Of a DNA stretch of 64,000 nucleotides, positions 46,425 to 56,259 are shown piece by piece. This DNA comes from Lathyrus oleraceus (Eukaryota > Streptophyta > Magnoliopsida > Fabales > Fabaceae): contig NC_066580.1 of NCBI RefSeq assembly GCF_024323335.1, forward strand, positions 443,215,851 to 443,279,850, in the 5' to 3' direction. The notes under the pieces are model-generated. The model saw only the letters and a list, made by a program, of their open reading frames with translations. It was not told the DNA's origin and did not search any database. The position numbers and the translations under genes were made by a program. The first letter of the stretch is position 1, and each line of letters opens with the position of its first letter.

Positions 46425-48145
46425 TGTTGATTCCTTAGGATTGGCAGTAATTTTAGAAAACAAATAATGTAATCATCTCTGTTGTTTTAATATGTTGGGT
46501 TGAAGAAATTCAACATCTGGACCAACATGTCATGTACGATGTCACGACGTCAGGTCTGTGACATCGCACATGTGTAGGAAACTGAATTAATTAATTCAGT
46601 ATATGTTCTGGGATCAGCAAGGATATCTGGTGAATATCCTAACTCCCAGGTGGAGGTCTTGAAGACTAAATCAGAAGATATATAGGCTCAAAATATGGAG
46701 ATATATATGGAGAGAGTTTAGGAACTTGAAGACCTTGTTTGTAGCAGAATTTTTCTGCTGAAGTTGCAACAGCAAAGAACAAGTCTGCTGCAACTTTCTG
46801 AAGGCCCAAATCCAGTTGGGTGATTAGGTTATAAATAGCTGATTGTAATCTAGTTTTTGCAAGCCTCTTAGAATGAATTTTTAAGGGTGTGTGTAAGGTA
46901 AACCTCCCAATCTGTGGGAAGGTTACCATGTGTTTCTCAGTGATAAACCTGAGAGTGTTTGTTACTCAAAGCCTGTAGGCAAGAGTAATTATGTTCTTGA
47001 ATGAAGCTGTGAAGCAAGTTCAAGGTGTTTGCACATTACATTGTATTTGTAGTGATAGGAATGGAAACTGGAGGTTTCTATCTAGGAGTTCCTAGGTATA
47101 GATTGCATTGGGTAGGGATTAAGTGATGAGTTGTAAACGGGGGAGTTTAACTCTGAATTGATACTACTAATAGTGGATCTTCTTCCTGGCTTGGTAGCCC
47201 CCAGATGTAGGTCATGTTGGACTGAACTGGGTTAACAATTTCCTGTGTTTGTTTTCCTTCTGTATGATATAATCATGTCTGCCATAACTAAGCATGTATT
47301 CCAGTCTGTTCATCAAGATAATAGCAGACCTGATACATAGCCTTCTGTTGGAATGTCAATCAGAATGTTTTGACATTCATCAACAACAACACATACTGTT
47401 TAATAAGCTGATGAATTCAGTTCAGTATGTAGTGAAGTCTGGTTTTAAAAGGCATATCAGACCTGGCCAAAAGAGCAGTGTGAAATTGTCAAACTGGATG
47501 TCTTGACAGTTCTTCCAGTAAGCTGATACTGAAGTAGAGACTGGTTGGTCTTTTACAGTACAGCAAATTTAGCAGTCTGTGTTCAGGAACTAAACAGACT
47601 GAGCATATGGTTCTGGGCTTGGATGTCATACGGAATGTTGTGACATTCATTCCTGACAGCATATGCTACATTGTTGGATGGTTAGTTTTTCTGTTTCAGG
47701 ATTTTTCTCCGGCTATTCTTCAGGAATCCACCAGCTGATCTAAAATCTAGGAAACTAACAACTAAGCTACAATTAATGAACCTAACAAATAATCTATTTG
47801 TTAGCTCCTTAATAAGTGGAGATTAGTTTAACTTGTTACAACCTTTAATCTAGGATATACAAGTACATGACCAACAAACTGGAACAATGTAACAGATGAT
47901 GTCCAAAACAGGATTGAGACATCGTGCTGATAACTGTGTAGGAAAACAACAGTAGTGAATGTTATGGTGCACATAACTAAGTGTTCCTCCATTCTAGGAT
48001 GACATAGAAGGAGAGGATGTGACACTGTGAAAGGGTGCACATTAGTACAGAGTGTAATAACTGTCTTGCTGTATTAGGTACAATGTTAGATCAGATGTCA
48101 TGACTTGAAGTAGAACATCTGAATACTGACTACACCAGAATTTCA
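46425..48145 (+). repeat. 3' LTR of element E (1,721 bp)
   Basis: Same length as the 5' LTR. Differences seen by eye include A/G near 38652 versus 46703, T/C near 38956 versus 47007, G/A in the CAACAACA(G/A)CAC stretch, T/C in TATGCTA(T/C)ATT and A/C in TTTCTC(A/C)GG. Confidence 0.93.
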
Positions 48146-48150
48146 CTGTC

Positions 48151-49598
48151 CACTTGTCAGTGTCGGCAGATGTGGTTCCAATTACCATCACGGTACCTGG
48201 ACCTATTCCGTATGAAAGTGATGGTGATGTGCCATGGGACTATGGTGGTGATGTGTATTGCAATGGGAAAAAGAAAGAAGATTATGATGCAGTTGATACC
48301 GCCGTTTCAAAGGTGGACAATGTCGGGCTTAGTGGTTTCACTCGCAGCGGGAGGTTGTTTGCACCTAACACGTTGAGAGGTGGTGATGTGGAAAAAGAAC
48401 AGAGAGATAAGGCCGGGGCTTTAGCCAGGGCAAAAGGAAAGCAGGTGGTGAGTGAGGATACTCCTGGAACGACACAGGCGCCTGTTGAGCCAGAAAGTGA
48501 GTTGGATGCTGAAGCCGAGGAGTTTTTGAGAATTATCAAGAAGTCTGAGTATAAACTTGTTGATCATTTGCAGCAGACTCCGTCCAAAATTTCGATCTTA
48601 TCTTTGTTGTTGAGTTCAGAAGGTCATAGAGATGCTTTGTTGAAGATCTTGAAGAGGGCCTACGTCCCGTAGGAGATTACAGTCAATCAATTAGAGACAG
48701 TGGTATCGAGTGTTAATGCCAGCCATGGGTTGGGTTTCACTGATCTCGATCTTACTATGGATGGGCGCAATCACAATAAGGCACTACACATTTCGATGGA
48801 GTGTAAAGGAGTTGTGCTTTCGCATGTTTTGGTTGATACGGGCTCGTCACTCAATGTGTTGCCTAAGAAGGCCTTGGCTAAATTGGACTGCGAGGGATTG
48901 ATTTTGAGGCCTACTGATCTGGTGGTTAGAGCGTTTGATGGCTCTAAAAGGGATGAGCTCCCCGTAAAGATTGGTCCTGAGGTGTTCAAATCTGTGTTTT
49001 GTGTCATGGACATTCAGCCGGCGTACAGCTGTTTGTTGGGCCGTCATTGGATACATGTTGCTGGGGCAGTAACATCGACCCTACATCAGAAGTTAAAGTA
49101 TATCTTGGACGGGCAAGTCGTGACAGTTTGCGGTGAGGAGGATATTTTTGTTAGCCAGTTGTCATCATTTAAGTATGTGGAAATGGACGGTGAAATATTC
49201 GAAACACCAAGCCAGGCATTTGAAACCGTCAAGGTGGAGAATGCCGTTTTCGCCGAAAGAGAGAAAAAGTCGTCCATTGCTTCTTATAAACAGGCTGTGG
49301 AGGTGGTGAAAAGTGGAGAGGCCCCAGGTTGGGGAAGAGTGATAGATGTTGCGGTGAAGGAGGATAAGTTTGGGATTAGTTATCAGTCAGGCCAAGGCTC
49401 GTCTGGACAGAATGAAGGTCGTCGCCAACCGTTCACATTCACCAGTGCTGGAATGCTAGATCAAGGCCGTATCTGGGCCTTGGGTGAAGAGACTGACAGT
49501 GACTGCGAGCTCGACTCATGGATAAAACCGTGCGTACCAGGAATGGAGATCCAGAACTGGAAAGCCGAAAAGATCATCACTGTCACTCTGCGTGAAGA
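48151..49598 (+). pseudogene. Element D gag-pro, 3' part with the aspartic protease
   Basis: Continues the reading frame that ended at 38373 on the other side of element E. A TAG at 48670-48672 interrupts it; the frame then stays open to 49599. The protease active site is DTGSSLNVLP near 48833-48862, followed by YSCLLGRHWIH near 49024-49056, a conserved part of the Tat protease. The region before protease is acidic and probably a disordered linker. The C-terminal end (ITVTLREE) runs into a donor site at 49599. Broken by E, by the stop at 48670 and by upstream indels. Confidence 0.88.
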
Positions 49599-49880
49599 GT
49601 AATGTTTCTGTTTGTTAATTCTGTTTACATGAAAGCCATACGTTTTGCCCGAAACGTAATGGTCCATTGTAAGGGTCACCTCATGTGTTTCATTTTGCAG
49701 TATTTGCATCAGTAATAAACGAATGTTTTTCGCATTAAAAGCGGTGTTCTCTGTTTTTCATTTATTTTTGCAGTTTAAAAAAATAATATAATAAAAATGG
49801 CAATGTTTATTTTCATTTTCCTTCCTTTTAATTTGTCTCGTTCCGACTCTGAAGCAATGCATGAATCAACATTCATGCAG
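49599..49880 (+). other. Putative in-frame intron of element D between protease and RT
   Basis: Donor GTAATGTTT overlaps the in-frame TAA of gag-pro at 49600. The acceptor ATTCATGCAG ends at 49880. The length of 282 nt is a multiple of three, and the split codon (GA/A) is phase 2, as in element A. This is the position known for the Ogre intron. Confidence 0.72.
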
Positions 49881-52800
49881 ATGCAATTATTCTCCGGATC
49901 TCATTGATGACAACTCTGTTACACCCCTATATGACTTCGAAGGCCCAATCTATCATGCCGAAGAAGAAGGCGAAGAAGATTGTGAACTGCCGGAAGAGTT
50001 AGCCAGGTTGTTAAAACGAGAGGAGAAGGTGATTCAACCGCACGAGGAGCGAGTTGAGATTGTTAATCTGGGCACCGAGGAGGTCAGAAAGGAAGTAAAA
50101 ATTGGGGCCGCTTTGGAGATGAATGTCAAGAGCAGAATGGTAGCACTGTTGAAAGAGTATGTTGATATCTTTGCCTGGTCTTATCAAGATATGCCAGGGT
50201 TGGATACCAATATTGTTGTACACAAGTTGCCATTGAGAGAAGATTGTCCTCCAGTAAAGCAGAAGTTGCGCAGAACTCGACCCGAGATGGCCATGAAAAT
50301 CAAAAAGGAGGTACAAAAGCAGTTGGATGTTGGTTTCCTAGCTGTCACTAATTATCCGCCTTGGGTCGCGAACATTGTGCCGGTACCGAAGAAGGATGGA
50401 AAGGTGAGGATGCGTGTGGACTACCGGGATTTGAACAGAGCTAGCCCGAAAGATGATTTCCCATTACCTCACATCGATGTGTTGGTAGATAATACAGCTC
50501 AATTCTCGGTGTTTTCCTTCATGGATGGCTTTTCTAGCTATAATCAAATTAAAATGTTGGTAGATGATATGGAGAAAACAACGTTCATCACACCATGGGG
50601 CACTTTTTGTTATAAGGTGATGCCATTCGGTCTCAAGAATGTCGGTGCCATGTATCAAAGAGCTATGGTGACTTTGTTTCATGATATGATTCATCACGAG
50701 ATCGAGTGCTATGTTGATGACATGATAGCGAAGTCACAAACAGAAGAGGGGCATCTAGTAGACTTGGCCAAGTTGTTTGACCGATTGAGACAATTCAAAT
50801 TAAGGTTGAATCTGAATAAGTGCACTTTTGGAGTGCGGTCCGGCAAGTTGCTGGGGTTTATTGTAAGTGAAAGAGGAATCGAGGTTGATCCTGCTAAAGC
50901 AAAAGCAATACAAGAAATGCCTGAACCGAGGACAGAAAAAGAGGTTCGTGGTTTCTTAGGTAGATTGAACTACATTTCACGGTTCATATCTCATCTAACA
51001 GCCACGTGTGAACCCATATTCAAGTTGTTGAGAAAAGATCAAACGGTCAGGTGGAATGATGATTGCCAAGCGGCATTTGAAAAAATAAAAGAATATTTGC
51101 AGGAGCCCCCGATTCTGATGCCTCCTGTGGAGGGGCGACCGTTAATCCTGTACTTAACAGTCCTCGAGGGGTCTATGGGGTGTGTATTGGGGCAGCATGA
51201 CGAGTCTGGTCGAAAAGAGCATGCAATTTATTACCTTAGCAAAAAGTTTACCGACTGTGAAACAAGATATTCACTACTCGAGAAAACTTGTTGCGCTTTG
51301 GCATGGGCTGCTCGCCGACTGAGACAGTATATACTGGTTCATACCACTTTGTTGATTTCCAAGATAGATCCGATCAAGTATATATTTGAGAAGCCAGCAT
51401 TGACCGGACGGGTTGCGAGATGTCAAATGATTTTGACTGAATACGATATCCAGTACACTTCTCAAAAAGCAATAAAGGGGAGTGTATTGAGGATTATCAA
51501 CCGATGAAATTTGAGTTCCCTGATGAGGATATCATGTTTCTCAAATCGAAATATCGTGAGGAACCTATCCCAGAGGAGGGGCCTGACCCTGAGTCCGAAT
51601 GGATTCTGATGTTTGATGGGGCCGTTAACGTGAATGGTAGTGGAGTTGGCGCTGTTTTGATTACGCCGAAGGGATCCCATATTCCTTTTGTTGCCCGACT
51701 AACATTTGAATGCACCAACAATGTTGCTGAATACGAAGCTTGTATCTTGGGTGTCGAAGAGGCGATTGATTTGCGAATCAAGAACCTTGTTATTTATGGA
51801 GATTCGGCTTTGGTTGTGAACCAGGTTAACGGGAAATGGCTTACGCATCAATCCCACTTAATTCCATACCAGGATTATACGAGGAGATTGTTGACGTTCT
51901 TCACCAAGGTGGAATCACACCATGTACCGAGGGAAGAAAATCCTTTAGCAGATGCTTTGGCTACTCTGGTCGCTTTGATTAAAGTGCAGTGGTGGAATCA
52001 AGTTCCTAGTGTTGAGGTGGGACGACTGGATAGACCGGCTTATGTGTTTGTCGTCGAGACAGTGCCTGATGATGAAAAGCCGTGGTATTATGACATCAAG
52101 CGTTATCTGGAGACCCAAGAGTATCCCGAGGGAGCATCTAAGAACGACCGAAAGACTCTGAGGAGGTTGGCCATGGCGTTCTATCTGAATAAAGATGGGG
52201 TTTTGTACAAGAGGAATTTTGATTGGGTTTTGCTCAGATGTGTCGATGACAAAGAAGCAAACCAATTGATGAAAGAGGTGCACGAGGGATCGTTTGGTAC
52301 CCACGCCAGTGGGAATGCGATGGTGAAAAGGTTGCTAAGGGCTGGATATTACTGGATGATAATGGAGGCTCAGTGTTTCAACTTCGTGCGGAAATGTCAT
52401 AAATGTCAGATTTATGCTGACAAGGTGCACGTGCCTCCAAATCTGTTGAGTTTGATGTCGTCTCCGTGGCCGTTTTCTATGTGGGGCATTGATATGATCG
52501 GAAAGATCGAGCCTACGGCTTCGAATGGGCACTGATTCATATTAGTGGCAATTGATTACTTCACCAAGTGGGTGGAAGCGGTGTCTTATGCAAACGTGAC
52601 GAAACAGGTCGTGGCCAGGTTCCTGAAAAGAGACATCATTTGGAGATATGGGGTTCCCGAAAGAATCATCACTGATAATGGTTCTAATCTCAACAACAAG
52701 ATGATGGCAGAACTGTGCCGAGAGTTCAAGATCGAGCATCACAATTCTTCTCCTTATCGTCCAAAGATGAATGGGGCGGTCGAGGCGGCTAATAAGAATA

Positions 52801-53332
52801 TTAAGAAGATTGTGCAAAAATGGTCGTGACCTATAAGGATTGGCACGAGATGTTGTCGTTTGCATTGCACGGGTATCGAACCTCAGTGCGTACATCTACT
52901 GGGGCGACGCCTTTCTCGCTTGTGTATGGGATAGAAGTTGTGTTACCAGTTGAGGTCCAGATTCCGTCATTGAGAGTCCTGGTGGATGTGAAATTGGAAG
53001 AGGCTGAATGGGTAAGGACTCGGTATGAAGAGTTGAGCATGATTGAGGAGAAAAGGCTGGCGGCCATTTGTCATGGGCAGTTGTACCAGCAGCAAATGAA
53101 GCGTGTTTTTGACCGAAAGGTGCGACCTCGTGTGTACCATGTGGGAGATATGGTGTTGAAAAGGATCCTTCCTCCTCAGAACGATCGTCGGGGCAAGTGG
53201 ACACCCAATTATGAAGGTCCATTCGTGGTCGAGAAGGTCTTCTCTGGCGGAGCCTTGTTGTTGACGACCATGGATGGTGAGGATTTTCCATCCCCGGTGA
53301 ATGCGGACGCAGTTAAAAAATACTTCGTATAA
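49881..53332 (+). pseudogene. Element D pol: RT, dual RNase H and integrase, with one deletion, one stop and one frameshift
   Basis: Order: acidic linker; reverse transcriptase (VPKKDGKVRMRVDYRDLN, MPFGLKNVG, CYVDDMIAKS near 50708-50735); gypsy RNase H (about 51130-51330); a 28-nt deletion at about 51491 that shifts the frame, relative to C; second, archaeal-like RNase H (MFDGAVNVNGSGVG near 51610, GDSALVVNQ near 51800); integrase HHCC zinc finger (about 52275-52410) and catalytic core (MWGIDMIG, IITDNGSNLN, Glu in AVEAANKNIKK). A TGA at 52533-52535 replaces an Arg codon of the CGA type. One A is missing in the run at 52816-52820, so the final part reads in another frame to the stop at 53330. 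Apart from these, all domains are well preserved. Confidence 0.9.
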
Positions 53333-55110
53333 GAGACCCGCTGGATGGAAAGAATAAAATAGTCCAGGCAAAAATGGGCATCCCGGCGAACAAAAAAAAA
53401 TGAAAATGAAAAAGGTTCGGGCAAAAATTAGGGATAAAAAGAAAAGAAAAACTGTACACCCGGCAAGTCGAAAACCCCACAAGGGCGGCTTGGGAAAAAA
53501 AGGGTATCCCGGTGGACTGAAAACCCGAAAGGGCGGTCCAGGAAAAAGAGGGAGTGAAACGAACAATTGCGTCTAGCATGATCGTTTGTACTTTGGATAT
53601 GACACATGGATAATCTAAAAGCGGAGATCGGTCGGAAGCATCTTGTTTCGGAAGGTAGAAAGCGCGGAGAGTCTTGAGGACATATGGGTTGTAACCGGGT
53701 TGGAACTTGATGAGATCACGGGTTCCCATTGCCATTAGGACAAATTTTCCTTTTGTGCGCAATTGCCTCTTTTCAGGGATTGCTTCCTGTGTACTGCTCA
53801 GTTACCGAGCCACCTTTTTCAGTCAATAAAATGCATATTCAGTCAAATAATTTTGTTTTTGTTTTCATTACCGCTTTGATTGCAAAAACATCCGTTTATT
53901 TTGATAAGAATCTTTGCATTTTTAGATGTAGGGGTCTCTTCCAATGCATGTTTAGAGGATTGAAACTTGAAATCTTATTCGGAAGGTTGAGTGACCTGGG
54001 TGTTGAAATTTTGGCACGCCTGGGGCACGTTTTATCTGACGATCTCTTTTGCAGGTGTTGTTGGTTATTTTCGCTCACTTGCAGGTTGTGGTGCGAAGCG
54101 TTTCCTTTTGACAAAAGATTCCTTTGAGGTCCAATCAGGGACGAGGAAGTGAATAATGGTGTAGAGACGGCGAAAGAATTGTGACGATCCTAGAGGGTTA
54201 ATCAAGAAGACTCTTCAAAGTCTGAGGACTGGAGAGTTGGCACGAATCTAAGGAGGTCGATTTTCTTGAAGTAGGGAGAAGTCGAGAATACAAGGTGATG
54301 AATCGGAAAAGACCGGATGAGTCCGGGAGCTCTCAAAAGTGGAAAGTTGACACTGTGGTTAGACAGTGAGTACCAGTGTTCGACGAGTCGACGGGTGTTC
54401 CATGTTAAATATTCTGTATCTCCCCAGCGGGTTCGAGGTCGGTGTTGCCTCAGCAGCCAGGCCTGAAGGTTATTGTTCCCCCGGCAGGGGTGTGCGTTGG
54501 TAGTTTTTCCCCAGTGAAGTCGCCAAGCAGATCGAGTTCAGTAGAGGTCATCCCCAGTGAGGGTTACTCTTTCCTCGGCATCAGTGTTATCCCAAGTAGG
54601 GTTGGAGATTGGAGCGATATCGAGTTCCTCAACAGAGTTGCTCGTGCCATCCCCTGAGGGGGATACTTTTTATGCATTCATCATTTAGAGAAGCATAGCA
54701 TATTGCATAGCTAATTGCGTAGCATTTCCATGGTTATGGAGCATTACGTTGTAAAACTCATGCATCGGCATTACAAGCATAAGCTAGTCTCGAGCCGGGG
54801 TTACCGTTTGAGAGTTGGTTCAGCTGGTTGATCAAGATGTTACTTTGAGGAGTTTGGCATCGTGATTTTGAATCAACAGTATTCCCCAGTAGTGCGATAT
54901 TGGAGGAAGAGATTCCGTCGTGCGGAGATGGAGGTTGGAGAACGTTACGCGATCAGCGCGAAGATTGGGGTCCACCAGGAGAAAAGGAAGTGCTGGGCAT
55001 TTTTTGGAGAACGGGGTTCAACTGGAGATGGAGATTGGAGTTGAAGATTGTATCAGGGATGAGGTCCTCAGGATTGTCTTCTGATCATGTGTCACCTTAG
55101 ACTTTGGCGA
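53333..55110 (+). other. 3' untranslated region of element D
   Basis: About 1.8 kb with no credible gene. First come purine-rich imperfect repeats with CCCGGC and AAAACCC..AAGGGCGG boxes (53380-53545). Next is the stretch shared with C (about 53990-54372). Then a series of short CCCC...GGGG motifs at 54421-54660, and unique sequence. It is cut at about 55110 by element F; the PPT and 3' LTR are not in view. Confidence 0.7.
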
Positions 55111-56176
55111 TGTAAGAACAAAAATTGTTCTACAACAGATTCCTTGATTTTGATGATAACAAAGGATGAAACCAAAAATGGCACCCTAACGAAAAGTTTC
55201 TAAGTGTGCAGGGTTCTAAAGATAGAAGAAATAAATCTGATGATGTCATCAGATGCACAACAAGATCAGATACAAATTATCAAGTATCAGAAGCATCTAA
55301 AGTGGAATCTCGTTTTTAAGAAGCTCTGACTCTGGACAAAACTGCAAAGTATCAGAAGCATCTGAACATGAAGTAAAGTCTAGAAGCTCTGATTCTGGAG
55401 AAACGTTATCAGCGCCATCTGAACTCTCAAGAGATCAACATCAGAAGCAAGATTCCAAGATTCTCCAGAAACACAAATACTCTGATTATGGATTTGCTAA
55501 TCATGAAAGAGTAACGTTGAAGACAAGTAAAGTTTTTCAAATTGGATTTCCTGATTAAGAAAGAGACGTTAATCTCCGCTTCCAAGAGAAAAGATACTAC
55601 TTGTGGTAAGTAGTCACTTCAAAGATGAAAAGTTATACTGCAGAAGCTATTTAAGTGATGGAGTAAACTCAGTTTAATATCCACCAGATTCAACTCTACT
55701 CCAACTCATATATAAATAGAGATGCAATCAACATTCAGTAACTAAGAAATCAACTAGCCAAAACTATACTGAATTATTTCACGCTCAAGAAAATCATCTT
55801 TGCTCTCAAAGAATTTCACTAAGCTTTTGCTTATTAAGTGAAAAATCTGTTCTTAAGTTTGTAATACTTGCTTTCTTAGAAGCACTCTAGATTACATATC
55901 TTGTATCTAATTTTTATTTGATTTCCTCAAGTGACTCTTTGTAGTCAGTAGACTTGAGAAGACTAAGAGATTTTCTTCTCTCTTAGGTGTTGTTTGTAAT
56001 CTTTCAAGATTAGTGGATTAAGTCCTTGTTGAAGGCGAAATCACCTTGGCCGGGTGGACTGGAGTAGCTTTGTGTTATAAGCGAACCAGTATAAAATCAT
56101 TGTGTGATTTTTATTTTGAAAAGCGCTTATTTTTCAAACAATTCAAACCCCCCCTTTCTTGTTTTTCTCACCTTCA
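55111..56176 (+). repeat. 5' LTR of element F (about 1,066 bp)
   Basis: Ends ...CACCTTCA at 56176, just before the PBS. The start is taken as TGTAAGAACA at 55111; TGTTCTACAAC at 55126 is the alternative. The first 24 bases form an imperfect inverted repeat (GAACAA/TTGTTC). TATA box at 55709-55718. Without the 3' LTR the left border is uncertain by about 15 nt. Confidence 0.75.
55709..55718 (+). promoter_or_regulatory. TATA box of the element F LTR
   Basis: TATATAAATA about 600 nt into the LTR and about 460 nt before its end, the expected place for the Pol II promoter of the genomic transcript. Confidence 0.65.
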
Positions 56177-56178
56177 AT

Positions 56179-56192
56179 TGGTATCAGAGCTC
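56179..56192 (+). other. Primer binding site of element F (tRNA-iMet)
   Basis: TGGTATCAGAGCTC two bases after the LTR end, complementary to the 3' end of initiator tRNA-Met. Confidence 0.9.
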
Positions 56193-56259
56193 CGGCTCTG
56201 TTATTGATTTTCAAATCAAACACTTAACCGTGTAGAGAGATCCAGTGCGAGAAAAACAA

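Larger units (their letters stand above)
38374..48145 (+). mobile_element. Element E: non-coding copia-like LARD with intact LTRs and target duplication
   Basis: Two 1,721-bp LTRs (38374-40094 and 46425-48145) flank an internal region with a tRNA-iMet-type PBS and a polypurine tract but no recognisable gag or pol. Perfect 5-bp target duplication CTGTC at 38369-38373 and 48146-48150. By eye the LTRs differ at about five positions, so the insertion is recent. PBS and PPT are of the Ty1-copia kind, so E is a large retrotransposon derivative that must use proteins made elsewhere. It carries a Cassandra array. It splits element D's gag-pro reading frame; element plus duplication is 9,777 nt, a multiple of three. 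Confidence 0.92.
33840..55110 (+). mobile_element. Element D: Tat-lineage gypsy element carrying E and C/F at its breakpoints
   Basis: A plus-strand element with a truncated 5' LTR (33840-35205), PBS, leader, gag-pro (interrupted by element E), intron, RT-RH-RH-INT and a long 3' untranslated region that stops where element F begins. No 3' LTR is in view. It lacks ORF1, unlike A. It is the oldest layer by nesting, consistent with its load of stops and indels. Its LTR start should lie beyond the left edge if C inserted into it. Confidence 0.85.
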
